DNA of 64,000 nt from CAYNST01 sp964434105 (GTDB lineage: Bacteria > Pseudomonadota > Gammaproteobacteria > Pseudomonadales > Cellvibrionaceae). This document shows positions 14,908-23,909 of this stretch, piece after piece; the first letter of the stretch is position 1, and each line of letters opens with the position of its first letter. The stretch is taken from assembly GCA_964434105.1 (NCBI GenBank), contig CAYSTJ010000019.1, forward strand, positions 3,466 through 67,465, given 5' to 3'. The notes below the pieces were generated by a model. The model did no database searches, was not told the DNA's origin, and was given only the letters and a program-made list of their open reading frames with translations. Both the position numbers and the translations under genes were made by a program.

Positions 14908-17900
14908 ATGACAGATTTTTCTTCCAGAATTGAGGCCTTGCATCAGGCTGCCAGGCAACGCATTCTGATCCTTGATGGTGCCATGGGCACAATGATCCAG
15001 AACCGGAAATTAAAAGACGCCGATTACCGCGGCGAGCGATTTGCCCAATTTGAGCAGGATCTGGCCGGAAACAACGATCTTCTTAGCGTTACACAGCCAG
15101 ATATTATCAGCGATATACACCACGCCTATCTGGCCGCCGGTGCCGACATAATAGAAACCAACACATTCAACAGTACGCGGGTTTCACAATCGGATTACGG
15201 CCTGGAAGACCTGGTACCGGAGCTGAATCGGGCTGCAGCCCGGCTGGCACGCGCCGCCGCTGATCATTTTACCGCTCAGACGCCGGAAAAGCCCCGATTT
15301 GTTGCCGGCGTTCTGGGTCCCACCAGCCGCACCTGCTCCATATCCCCGGATGTTAACGACCCGGGTGCGCGTAACATAACATTTGACGGCCTGGTCAGTG
15401 ATTATACCGAAGCCGTGGCGGGTCTGGTGGACGGCGGTATCGATATTGTTTTAATTGAAACAATTTTTGACACTCTTAATGCCAAAGCCGCCGTGTTTGC
15501 CGTGCAAACCTACTTTGACAAGATCGGCTATTCGTTGCCAATTATGATTTCCGGCACCATAACCGATGCCTCGGGCCGTACCCTGTCGGGACAAACCACC
15601 GAAGCTTTTTACAACGCCCTCGCGCATTCACGGCCGCTATCCATCGGTTTAAACTGCGCGCTGGGAGCCCAGGAGCTCAGACCTTACATAAAAGAGCTGG
15701 CGCGCGTTGCCGCGTGTAATGTGTCGGCGCATCCCAACGCCGGTTTGCCCAACGAGTTTGGTGAGTATGACCAGTCACCCGAGGAAATGGCTGAAATCGT
15801 CAAGGCATTTGCGAACAGCGGCTACCTCAATATTATTGGCGGTTGCTGCGGAACAACACCCGAACACATACGGGCCATAGTCGACGTGGTAGCCGGCATC
15901 CCGCCCAGACAACTTCCCGATATCGAGCCGGCCTGTCGCCTGGCCGGGCTTGAACCATTTACCATTCAGAAACAGTCATTATTCGTCAACGTAGGCGAGC
16001 GCTGCAACGTTACCGGGTCTGCGCGCTTTAAAAAGTTGATTATCAATGACGATTTTGCCACCGCGCTGGAAGTCGCCCTGGAGCAGGTGGAAAATGGCGC
16101 CCAGATTATCGATATAAACATGGATGAGGGAATGCTGGATGCAGAAGCTGCCATGGTCCGCTTTCTGAACCTGATTGCTTCCGAGCCGGATATATCGAAA
16201 GTGCCAATCATGGTGGATTCGTCAAAATGGTCGGTTATTGAGGCGGGCCTCAAGTGCATTCAGGGCAAACCCATAGTCAATTCGATCAGCCTCAAGGAAG
16301 GTGAAGACGCTTTTGTCAGGCAGGCCACACTTTGCCTGCGTTATGGCGCCGCGGTTGTGGTCATGGCATTTGACGAGCAGGGACAGGCTGATACCCGGGA
16401 CCGAAAAGTTGCCATCTGTCAGCGTTGCTACGACATTCTTGTCAATCGGGTCGGTTTTCCGCCGCAGGATATTATTTTCGATCCCAACATATTTGCGGTT
16501 GCCACAGGGATTGAGGAACATAACAATTACGCAGTGGACTTCATTGAAGCGACCCGCTGGATCCGCCAGAACCTGCCGCATGCACAAGTCTCCGGCGGTG
16601 TCAGTAACGTGTCATTTTCCTTCCGGGGCAACAACCCGGTCCGGGAGGCGATTCACTCGGTGTTCCTGTATCACGCCATTCAGGCCGGCATGAATATGGG
16701 TATCGTCAATGCCGGCCAGCTGGCTATCTACGATGACCTGCCCGCCGAACTCAAGACGCTCGTCGAGGATATCATCCTTAACCGGTCTGGCGGCGCGACT
16801 GAAGCGCTGCTTGAGATTGCAGAGAAATACCGGGGAGATGGACAGAGCAGCGCCAGGACAGAAGACCTCAGCTGGCGTGAGTGGCCCGTCGAGAGACGCC
16901 TGGAACACGCCCTCGTAAAAGGCATCACCGCTTACATTATCGACGATACAGAAGCAGCACGACAACAGGCACAGCGACCCCTCGATGTTATCGAGGGCCC
17001 CCTGATGGACGGCATGAATATAGTCGGCGATCTGTTCAGCTCAGGGAAAATGTTTTTACCCCAGGTCGTTAAATCGGCCCGGGTCATGAAGCAGTCCGTG
17101 GCGTACCTGCAACCCTATATCGAGGCTGAGAAGGACGAGACCGCCAAACCGCAGGGCCGCATTCTGATGGCAACTGTCAAGGGCGATGTGCATGATATCG
17201 GCAAAAACATCGTTGGAGTGGTGCTCCAGTGCAATAATTTTGAAGTGATCGATCTCGGGGTTATGGTTCCCTGCGAGAAGATTCTCGAAACCGCACAAAA
17301 AATGAATTGCCATGTGATCGGGCTGTCCGGCCTGATTACCCCGTCACTGGACGAAATGGTGACAGTGGCTGCCGAAATGCAGGCCCAGGGCATTAACCTG
17401 CCACTGCTCATCGGCGGTGCAACCACGTCAAAAGCGCATACAGCAGTCAAGATCGAACCGCAGTTCTCGCTCAATCAGGTCGTTTATGTCGCTGATGCAT
17501 CGCGCGCTGTGGGTGTAGTTAGCAATTTGTTATCGGACAAAGCCCGGGAGGCGTTTGTCGCCTCAACCAAAGCGGAGTACCAGATGGTTCGGGAGCGCAC
17601 AGCCAAACGCCGTACCCGGCAAAAGCTATTCCCCTACGCCGACGCCCTGGCCCGTCGATGGTCCTGCGACTGGCAGCAGTATACGCCTACCCCACCCAGG
17701 CGCCTGGGGGTCACAGTCTTCAACCAATACCCATTGCGTGAACTGGAGCGGTTTATAGACTGGACACCGTTTTTCATCAGCTGGGATCTGGCAGGCAAGT
17801 ATCCGGCGATACTCGAGGATGATGTCATTGGCGAGGCGGCCACCAACCTGTTTGCAGATGCACAGGCGATGCTGCGCGACCTTATTGACAACAATCGCAT

Positions 17901-18603
17901 TGAAGCCCGGGCAGTGGTGGGCTTCTGGCCGGCCAATTCCATGGACGATGATATCGTGGTGGCCACCGGGGACACTTCGACAATTCTCCATCAGGTGCGC
18001 CAACAGCAGGACAAGAACACCGCACAGGAATTTACACTATCGCTGGCCGATTTTATAGCGCCTGCTGACTCCGGTGTGCAGGACTACATTGGTGCTTTTG
18101 CCGTAACTGCGGGCATTGGCGCTGACGAGCTGGCCAGAGAGTATGAGGCCAGGGGGGATGATTACAATGCGATCATGGTAAAGGCCCTTGCCGACCGACT
18201 GGCGGAGGCGCTGGCCGAGCATCTGCATTGGCGGGTTAGAACCGACTTGTGGCCCTACGTCGACAATGAAGACGTAAATGACGACTCAGACATCACAAGG
18301 CTGATCAAGGAACAGTACCAGGGCATCCGTCCGGCACCCGGGTACCCCGCGTGCCCTGACCATAGCGAGAAGGCAAGCCTGTTCCAGATGCTATCCGTTA
18401 CCAGCAATATTGACATGCAGCTTACGGAACACTTTGCCATGCTGCCGGCGGCGTCTGTCTCGGGCTGGTATTTTGCCCATCCGGAGTCGCGCTATTTCTC
18501 TGTGGGAAAAATAGGCGAAGATCAGGTAGAATCCCTGGCCAGACGCAAAAACGTCGACAAGTCCGCAGTTGAACAGTGGCTCAGACCGAATTTGAATTAC
18601 TAG
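14908..18603 (+). CDS. metH: Cobalamin-dependent methionine synthase MetH
   Basis: Transfers a methyl group from methyl-tetrahydrofolate to homocysteine through methylcobalamin. It has 1231 residues, full length. Domains in order: homocysteine/zinc domain (1 to about 345, zinc ligands Cys250, Cys313 and Cys314 in GLNCALG and GGCCGTTP); methyltetrahydrofolate (pterin) domain (about 360-620, VGERCNVTGS); cobalamin cap and binding domains (about 650-900, with DVHDIGKNI where His762 is the axial cobalt ligand); and the SAM-dependent reactivation domain at the C-terminus (RPAPGYPACPDHSEK). All key residues are present. It is followed by the membrane glutaredoxin gene after 83 bases. Confidence 0.97.
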   Translation: MTDFSSRIEALHQAARQRILILDGAMGTMIQNRKLKDADYRGERFAQFEQDLAGNNDLLSVTQPDIISDIHHAYLAAGADIIETNTFNSTRVSQSDYGLEDLVPELNRAAARLARAAADHFTAQTPEKPRFVAGVLGPTSRTCSISPDVNDPGARNITFDGLVSDYTEAVAGLVDGGIDIVLIETIFDTLNAKAAVFAVQTYFDKIGYSLPIMISGTITDASGRTLSGQTTEAFYNALAHSRPLSIGLNCALGAQELRPYIKELARVAACNVSAHPNAGLPNEFGEYDQSPEEMAEIVKAFANSGYLNIIGGCCGTTPEHIRAIVDVVAGIPPRQLPDIEPACRLAGLEPFTIQKQSLFVNVGERCNVTGSARFKKLIINDDFATALEVALEQVENGAQIIDINMDEGMLDAEAAMVRFLNLIASEPDISKVPIMVDSSKWSVIEAGLKCIQGKPIVNSISLKEGEDAFVRQATLCLRYGAAVVVMAFDEQGQADTRDRKVAICQRCYDILVNRVGFPPQDIIFDPNIFAVATGIEEHNNYAVDFIEATRWIRQNLPHAQVSGGVSNVSFSFRGNNPVREAIHSVFLYHAIQAGMNMGIVNAGQLAIYDDLPAELKTLVEDIILNRSGGATEALLEIAEKYRGDGQSSARTEDLSWREWPVERRLEHALVKGITAYIIDDTEAARQQAQRPLDVIEGPLMDGMNIVGDLFSSGKMFLPQVVKSARVMKQSVAYLQPYIEAEKDETAKPQGRILMATVKGDVHDIGKNIVGVVLQCNNFEVIDLGVMVPCEKILETAQKMNCHVIGLSGLITPSLDEMVTVAAEMQAQGINLPLLIGGATTSKAHTAVKIEPQFSLNQVVYVADASRAVGVVSNLLSDKAREAFVASTKAEYQMVRERTAKRRTRQKLFPYADALARRWSCDWQQYTPTPPRRLGVTVFNQYPLRELERFIDWTPFFISWDLAGKYPAILEDDVIGEAATNLFADAQAMLRDLIDNNRIEARAVVGFWPANSMDDDIVVATGDTSTILHQVRQQQDKNTAQEFTLSLADFIAPADSGVQDYIGAFAVTAGIGADELAREYEARGDDYNAIMVKALADRLAEALAEHLHWRVRTDLWPYVDNEDVNDDSDITRLIKEQYQGIRPAPGYPACPDHSEKASLFQMLSVTSNIDMQLTEHFAMLPAASVSGWYFAHPESRYFSVGKIGEDQVESLARRKNVDKSAVEQWLRPNLNY

Positions 18604-18686
18604 GGTCTGTTGCCGAGCCAGACACTGTGCGACTTTAAGCAGGACGAGGCGCGCCTCCATGAACTTAATCGGGCCAGGAACGAACC

Positions 18687-19031
18687 ATGCGTAATCTATT
18701 TTTGCTGGCTGGTGTGGCGGTTGCGCTGGCGCTGTTCAAATGGGATCTGATTCCTGGGAAAGAGTCGGTTACTATCGACCCCGACGCAGCCATGCGAGCC
18801 GACGTCGTGCTCTTCGCCACCAGCTGGTGCGGGTACTGCGCGAAAACCCGTGACCTGCTAAAAAAGTCGGGTGTACCCTTTGTTGAACACGACATAGAAA
18901 CCTCCGCCGAAGGCAAGAGTCAGTACGACGCTATCGGCGGTCGCGGCGTACCAATTTTATTGATAAATGGTGAAATGGTACGCGGGTACGACCCAAACCT
19001 CATTGTCAAACTGATACAAAATTCGCCATGA
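18687..19031 (+). CDS. Membrane-anchored glutaredoxin-like protein
   Basis: Small thiol-disulfide oxidoreductase tethered to the inner membrane. It has 114 residues: an N-terminal hydrophobic helix (about residues 3-19) followed by a glutaredoxin fold with the dithiol active site SWCGYCAKT (near residue 50) and the cis-Pro motif RGVPILLINGE. A classical cytosolic glutaredoxin lacks the membrane helix. The topology (active site inside or outside) is not decided by the sequence; glutaredoxins normally need glutathione. Its stop overlaps the next ATG as ATGA. Confidence 0.82.
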   Translation: MRNLFLLAGVAVALALFKWDLIPGKESVTIDPDAAMRADVVLFATSWCGYCAKTRDLLKKSGVPFVEHDIETSAEGKSQYDAIGGRGVPILLINGEMVRGYDPNLIVKLIQNSP

Positions 19032-19252
19032 TTGAGAATACAGATACCCCGGGCCAGAATCCGCCCCCCAAACGTTCCCTGATTCGCCTGATCTTCAGCA
19101 CCGTAGCGGCCGCCTTTGGGGTGCAAAGCGAGACCAATCGGCAGCATGATTTTCAGCAAAAAAGCATAATGCCCTACCTTCTGGCCGGATTATTGTTCAC
19201 AGCAATATTTCTGGGCAGCCTGATATTTATCGTAAGCCTTATCGTCGATTAG
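19028..19252 (+). CDS. DUF2970 small membrane protein
   Basis: 74 residues, unknown function. The family signature is a segment of the form FSTVAAAFGVQSETNRQHDF followed by one transmembrane helix (about residues 48-72). It overlaps the glutaredoxin gene by four bases (ATGA), so the two are co-translated and may work at the same membrane. Confidence 0.75.
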   Translation: MIENTDTPGQNPPPKRSLIRLIFSTVAAAFGVQSETNRQHDFQQKSIMPYLLAGLLFTAIFLGSLIFIVSLIVD

Positions 19253-19321
19253 GGCCTCAACATTCACCCGGCTGCTGTTTTTAGGCGGTTTGCCCGTCGG
19301 CAGCCATTTTAAGGCACGAAT

Positions 19322-20236
19322 TTGTCCACGCTGCTCCCCCCCTACGCTGTCGTCATGTTTGCAGATATAGTCGATAGCGCTCAGCTATACGAAAGACTGG
19401 GCGATCGCCTCGCACACCGGTGTGTTACCAAGGCCCTGGCACGCATTGCACGCTGTGCGCAGCATAATGATGGCAGGCTCGTGGAAAACATTGGCGATCA
19501 GGCGATGCTGGTTTTCTCGGCGATCGAGGACGCTGTGCAGGCGGCAATTGAAATTCAGCAAACCCTGTTGAACGCCCCCACATACCGCAGTCATTTCGTA
19601 AAAGCCCGGATTGGCTTTCACGCCGGTCCTGTCGAATATGCCGGCACCCATCCCTTTGGCGATACCGTCAATGTCGCGGCCAGAGTGGTATCACTCTGTG
19701 ATGCGGGCCGAATCATTACCACCCTGTCGTCGCTCCCCGATAACGATCGGGCATTACCGCTGACTGTCCGCCCCTATCAATTGGCCCGCGCCAAAGGCAA
19801 GTCCTTCCCCCTGCAATTGCGGGAACTGCTATGGGACTTGACAAATGCCACAACAACGTGTGAGAGCACTGAGGGTTCACCGGCACAATCACCCCCCGTG
19901 CAACTGGAATTACTCTATGACGACGCCTGCATTCTTTTCAACCAGGAGTCTGGCCCCGTCACTATCGGTCGTGGTGAAGAGTGCGGCCTGGTAATCAACA
20001 GTAGTCTGGCCTCGCGCGCTCACGCGCGTATCGAAATGCGGTACGGGGAAGTTTACCTGCGAGATCACAGCACCAACGGAACCTATGTCGATGGATTGCA
20101 TTCAGCCCTGCATTTAAACCGCTCGGTGCACGTACACCGGCGTGAAATTATCCTGAACGGCGAGGGGCTTATAGGCATTGGCGAGCCGGTCGAGTCTGCG
20201 AGGCAGGCCTGGCTGCTGCGTTATACCGTGCGGTGA
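19322..20236 (+). CDS. Class III nucleotide cyclase fused to an FHA domain
   Basis: Predicted cyclic-nucleotide signalling enzyme of 304 residues with an unusual TTG start at 19322 (AAGG 8 bases upstream); the next ATG would cut into the first catalytic motif. The cyclase domain spans about 5-170: metal-binding Asp15 in FADIVDS and Asp59 in VENIGDQAM, and transition-state residues Asn117 and Arg121 in FGDTVNVAARV. The purine-selecting Lys of adenylyl cyclases is Glu55 here, as in guanylyl cyclases, and the partner position is His110, so the substrate is uncertain. The FHA domain (about 210-290) has IGRGEEC, SSLASRAHARI and STNGTYVDG, all phosphothreonine-binding features. No kinase gene is near. 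No membrane segment. Confidence 0.85.
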   Translation: MSTLLPPYAVVMFADIVDSAQLYERLGDRLAHRCVTKALARIARCAQHNDGRLVENIGDQAMLVFSAIEDAVQAAIEIQQTLLNAPTYRSHFVKARIGFHAGPVEYAGTHPFGDTVNVAARVVSLCDAGRIITTLSSLPDNDRALPLTVRPYQLARAKGKSFPLQLRELLWDLTNATTTCESTEGSPAQSPPVQLELLYDDACILFNQESGPVTIGRGEECGLVINSSLASRAHARIEMRYGEVYLRDHSTNGTYVDGLHSALHLNRSVHVHRREIILNGEGLIGIGEPVESARQAWLLRYTVR

Positions 20237-20304
20237 CGTCGGAGCTGGCGCGTTAACCGCCCCGTCCTACCCCTGCAGCGGCCTTAAACTACCGGTCAGC
20301 AGAA

Positions 20305-20328
20305 GCTGCACAGACGATTCTGTGCAGC
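20305..20328. terminator. Hairpin between convergent genes (no T-run)
   Basis: GCTGCACAGA (20305-20314) and TCTGTGCAGC (20319-20328) form a perfect 10 bp stem with the loop CGAT. It lies between the ends of the cyclase gene and the 40-codon gene on the other strand. Neither side is followed by a T-run, so it may act as an RNA 3'-end stabiliser or a weak bidirectional terminator. Confidence 0.5.
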
Positions 20329-20351
20329 GTGGGCTAACCTGTAGGCAGCGT

Positions 20352-20474
20352 CTATTGCCCGCTAACCCAGTAGAGACAGCCAGCCACGAAAATCAATACC
20401 AGAAAAACGGCTGCCATAGCGTCAGCGATGCCATCTTCTTCGGGTTCGTGGAGGGGAGAGTGTTCTTCGTGCAT
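20352..20474 (-). CDS. 40-residue single-pass membrane microprotein
   Basis: A small gene divergent from the siroheme reductase gene. ATG at 20474 is preceded by AAGGG with an 8-base spacing. The translation is an acidic N-terminus (MHEEHSPLHEPEEDGIADAM) followed by one transmembrane helix (AAVFLVLIFVAGCLYW) and the tail VSGQ. The charge pattern predicts the N-terminus inside or at the membrane face, but that is not certain. I recognise no named family. A good ribosome site, clean hydrophobic helix and placement make it a likely real gene. Confidence 0.7.
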   Translation of the reverse strand: MHEEHSPLHEPEEDGIADAMAAVFLVLIFVAGCLYWVSGQ

Positions 20475-20696
20475 TTTAATACCCTTTTTATATAAGTACA
20501 GAATCTATGTAAATTATAAGTGTCTGATTTTATGAGCGCTATTAAACGCAAAAATCTGGAAAATTGCCAGCCCCATCCGGAGGTCTCGCGGAATATTTTC
20601 GTTTGAGGTATCCTTGCACCCCTTTTCCAGCCGGACGTATCACTATTTGACCATCGTCGGGCCGGCACGATCCAATTGAACAGGAATGAGCAGTCC

Positions 20697-22364
20697 ATGT
20701 ACGTTTATGACGAACATGATCACAAGATAATCGGCGAACGTGTCCAACAGTTTCGACGGCAGACTCAACGTTTTCTCGCCGGGGAAATCCCGCCAGAGCA
20801 GTTTCTGCCCTTACGTCTGCAAAACGGACTATACATTCAAAGACTTGCACCGATGCTGAGAATCGCGGTGCCCTATGGGTTGTTGAACAGCCGGCAGCTA
20901 CGCAAGCTGGCACATATCACGCGTCATTATGACAAAGGGTATTGTCATGTCACTACCCGACAAAATATACAGCTGAACTGGCCCGAACTGGAGGAAGTTC
21001 CCGATATTCTCGCGGAACTTGCCGAGGTCGAGATGCATGCAGTCCAGACCAGCGGCAACTGCATACGCAACGTCACGACTGACCAGTTTGCCGGCGTTGC
21101 CCCCGATGAATTCGTGGACCCGCGCCCGTATTGCGAAATTATCAGGCAGTGGTCCACGTTCCACCCGGAGTTCGCGTTTCTTCCGCGCAAATTCAAGATA
21201 GCTGTGTGCGGTGCCACGGAGGATCGGGCCGCCATACACTTCCATGATATTGGACTGCAACTGCTGCAAAATCAGGTGGGCGAAATCGGCTTTAAGGTGT
21301 TGGTCGGTGGTGGTCTCGGGCGCACGCCTGTGGTAGGCAGCGTTATCCGCGAGTTCCTTCCGGAGCGTGATCTGCTGACCTATCTGGAGGCGATTCTGCG
21401 CATCTACAACCTGTATGGCCGACGCGACAACAAGTTCAAGGCACGCATCAAGATTCTTGTTCGGGCCATGGGAACCGAAACATTCGCGTCTGCGGTGGAG
21501 CAGGAATGGAATAAATTCAAGGATTCAGCCATGCAATTGACGGTGATGGAAATCGAGCGTGCCAAGCAGTTTTTCACAGAACCAGACTACGTACTGGCGC
21601 TGGACGATACAGCAGAGATCGCGGAGATCAACGCAAAACGGGCCGAAGACAAAGCCTTTTCCGACTGGATCGGCCATAACGTTCAGAAGCATAAGGTTCC
21701 CGGCTATCGTTCCGTCACCCTTTCATTGAAACTTACCGGCATTCCGCCCGGGGATCTCACGGACCGCCAACTGGAGCAGATCGCCGATTTGGCTGACCGG
21801 TATTCTTTCGGTGAGGTGAGAACGACCCACAATCAGAACATGGTGCTTGCCGACGTACGGGCGGCGGACCTGCATACATTGTGGCTGCAGCTGGCCAAGT
21901 ACGGTTTCGCCACACCCAATATTGGTACATTGACTGACATGATTTGCTGTCCGGGCGGCGATTATTGCTCCTTGGCCAATGCCAAATCAATCCCCATAGC
22001 AGAAGCGCTGCAACGGGAGTTTGATGATCTCGATTTCATATACGATCTGGGACCGCTGGAGCTCAATATCTCAGGCTGCATGAATGCCTGCGGGCACCAC
22101 CATGTCGGCCATATCGGCATTTTGGGTGTAGACAAGAAAGGCGAAGAATTCTATCAGGTACAACTTGGCGGGCAATCAGGCAATGGCGCCGCACTGGGGT
22201 CTGTCCTCGGCCCTGCGTTCCGTCAGGATGATATGCCCCGTGTTGTCAGAAACATCGTGACGGTTTATACCGAACATCGCCAGCCTGAGGAAACCTTTCT
22301 CGATACGCTCCAGCGTATCGGCATCGCACCGTTCAAGGAGAAGGTTTATGCCAAAACTCACTGA
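20697..22364 (+). CDS. cysI: Sulfite reductase hemoprotein (siroheme [4Fe-4S] nitrite/sulfite reductase family)
   Basis: Reduces sulfite to sulfide for cysteine synthesis (nitrite is the other family substrate). It has 555 residues from ATG at 20697; this start (MYVYDEHDHKIIGERV) fits Pseudomonas-type CysI, while the frame opens earlier at 20676. The siroheme/Fe-S cysteines are all present: CCPGGDYC (C-x5-C, near residue 422) and GCMNACG (C-x3-C, near 463). The ferredoxin-like repeats HVTTRQNIQLNW and RTTHNQNMVLADV occur in the two halves. The partner DUF934 gene overlaps its end by 17 bases, which supports sulfite assimilation. Confidence 0.9.
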   Translation: MYVYDEHDHKIIGERVQQFRRQTQRFLAGEIPPEQFLPLRLQNGLYIQRLAPMLRIAVPYGLLNSRQLRKLAHITRHYDKGYCHVTTRQNIQLNWPELEEVPDILAELAEVEMHAVQTSGNCIRNVTTDQFAGVAPDEFVDPRPYCEIIRQWSTFHPEFAFLPRKFKIAVCGATEDRAAIHFHDIGLQLLQNQVGEIGFKVLVGGGLGRTPVVGSVIREFLPERDLLTYLEAILRIYNLYGRRDNKFKARIKILVRAMGTETFASAVEQEWNKFKDSAMQLTVMEIERAKQFFTEPDYVLALDDTAEIAEINAKRAEDKAFSDWIGHNVQKHKVPGYRSVTLSLKLTGIPPGDLTDRQLEQIADLADRYSFGEVRTTHNQNMVLADVRAADLHTLWLQLAKYGFATPNIGTLTDMICCPGGDYCSLANAKSIPIAEALQREFDDLDFIYDLGPLELNISGCMNACGHHHVGHIGILGVDKKGEEFYQVQLGGQSGNGAALGSVLGPAFRQDDMPRVVRNIVTVYTEHRQPEETFLDTLQRIGIAPFKEKVYAKTH

Positions 22365-22857
22365 CCGTGGCCAGTTTGTACACGACGAATGGAAACTTCT
22401 GGAGGCCGATGCGGCGCTTGTTGTTGAGGATATAGTCAGTCCAACCCTGATTCCGTTCAGTCGCCTGAACGGTCGAATGGATGAAGTAAAGGATCGGAGT
22501 AAAATCGGGGTGTGGATTGATACTGACGCTTCGGAACAGATTTTGGCTGACCTGCCATTGGATGTTCCGGTCATCGGCGTACATTTTCTGGTTTTCAACG
22601 ATGGACGCGGTTTCTCGCTGGCGCGCTTGCTCAGGGAGCAGCGAGGGTACAAAGGCGAATTGCGCGCCATGGGCAATTATATGCCGGACCAGCTTTTCTA
22701 TCTGAAACGCTGCGGTTTTGATGCATTCATGGTCGATTCCGACGGCCCAATCGAGACAATGAAACAGGCGCTGACGGATTTTACCGGCAGCTACCAGGCC
22801 GCTTACGACCAGCCTCTTCCGGCATTCCGTCGCCGTAACCTTGATGCATCCGCGTAA
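22348..22857 (+). CDS. DUF934 protein, sulfite-reduction partner
   Basis: 169 residues, cytoplasmic. DUF934 proteins are consistently encoded beside this type of sulfite reductase, but their biochemical role is not established to my knowledge. Family features are GVWIDTDASEQILADL, FNDGRGFSLARLLREQRGY, GELRAMGNYMPDQLFYLKRCGF and the basic C-terminus. Its start lies 17 bases inside the end of cysI in another frame, so translation is coupled. Confidence 0.85.
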   Translation: MPKLTDRGQFVHDEWKLLEADAALVVEDIVSPTLIPFSRLNGRMDEVKDRSKIGVWIDTDASEQILADLPLDVPVIGVHFLVFNDGRGFSLARLLREQRGYKGELRAMGNYMPDQLFYLKRCGFDAFMVDSDGPIETMKQALTDFTGSYQAAYDQPLPAFRRRNLDASA

Positions 22858-22863
22858 ACCGTC

Positions 22864-22887
22864 CGGCAGATCACCAGTGATCTGCCG
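22864..22887. terminator. Hairpin between convergent DUF934 and aspartoacylase genes (no T-run)
   Basis: CGGCAGATCA (22864-22873) pairs perfectly with TGATCTGCCG (22878-22887), loop CCAG. The stem includes the stop codon of the minus-strand gene (22873-22871). No T-run follows on either strand. It probably marks the 3' ends of both messages. Confidence 0.5.
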
Positions 22888-23905
22888 CGTCTCCATCCGC
22901 CGCGGGTAAAAAGGAGTCCTGAAAAATACCGATATTTTCGGCAACCGCACCGCCGGATTTGCCAAAATAGGCGATATGAAACATGGCATCCCCCTCCTGG
23001 ACCAGTGGAATGTTCTGCTTGCCGATAATAATTCCCGCCCGGTCTGTACCCAATTCACTGATAACGTTACCAAACGGATCGCCTATTTCCGCCAGAATGG
23101 TACCAGGAGCTACAAGATCACCGAGTTTTTTCAACGTGCTTACGATCCCGCTCGAATCCGCCCGCAGCCAGGCACTGCTATAAGCGACAAAAGGATTATG
23201 TTGCTGGATTGGAGCCGGCGCCTTGATCATACCCAGGTAACTCAAGATGTTCAGAATGCCTTTTGTGCCCGCCCGAATGGACAGCTCATCGAACCGCAGG
23301 GCTTCCCCCGCTTCATAGAGCAAAATCCGGGTTCCACACTCAACTGCGGCCTGTCGCAGCGACCCATCGCGCAACGTAGAATTCAGCAATACCGGCACCC
23401 CGAACGCCTGCGCCATCGCCATGGTTTCCGGATCACTGAGATCGGCGCGGATCTGTGGAAGATTGCTGCGATGGATGGCACCAGTATGCAGGTCGATTCC
23501 AAAATCACAATGCCGGACCACTTCATTGAGAAACTGGTCCGCCACGCGCCCGGCCAGTGATCCCTGCGGTGAGCCGGGGAATGACCGGTTCAAATCCCTG
23601 CGATCCGGCATATACCGACTCTGGTTGAGAACACCATAGACATTGACCATACTCACCAGCACCAGGACCCCGCGCGCCAGACGGAGTCGCCGGGATTTTA
23701 TCAGTCGCCGGACGATCTCGACGCCTATCAATTCATCCCCATGTACCGCGGCACTGACGAACACCACAGGACCGGGCTTTTTGCCGGATATGATATGCAC
23801 GGGCATCGATATATCGGTGTTGGTGTACAGCTTTATGACCGGGATATTGATTTGCGTTGTAGTTCCTGGCGCTATAACGTGTCCGGCGATTACAACGTGG
23901 GGCAT
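22871..23905 (-). CDS. Succinylglutamate desuccinylase/aspartoacylase-family zinc hydrolase (RimK partner)
   Basis: Zinc carboxypeptidase-fold hydrolase of 344 residues, acting on an N-acyl or isopeptide-like amide; substrate not known. Metal residues are His55 and Glu58 in AAVHGDELIG and His140 in DLHTG; Arg and Asn of RRDLNRSFPGS match the substrate-binding block. It is encoded 4 bases after rimK, a pairing often seen in bacteria, which suggests that it acts on the same glutamylated target or its product. The usual third partner, a RimB-type protease, is not adjacent. Confidence 0.83.
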   Translation of the reverse strand: MPHVVIAGHVIAPGTTTQINIPVIKLYTNTDISMPVHIISGKKPGPVVFVSAAVHGDELIGVEIVRRLIKSRRLRLARGVLVLVSMVNVYGVLNQSRYMPDRRDLNRSFPGSPQGSLAGRVADQFLNEVVRHCDFGIDLHTGAIHRSNLPQIRADLSDPETMAMAQAFGVPVLLNSTLRDGSLRQAAVECGTRILLYEAGEALRFDELSIRAGTKGILNILSYLGMIKAPAPIQQHNPFVAYSSAWLRADSSGIVSTLKKLGDLVAPGTILAEIGDPFGNVISELGTDRAGIIIGKQNIPLVQEGDAMFHIAYFGKSGGAVAENIGIFQDSFLPAADGDAADHW

Positions 23906-23909
23906 GATG

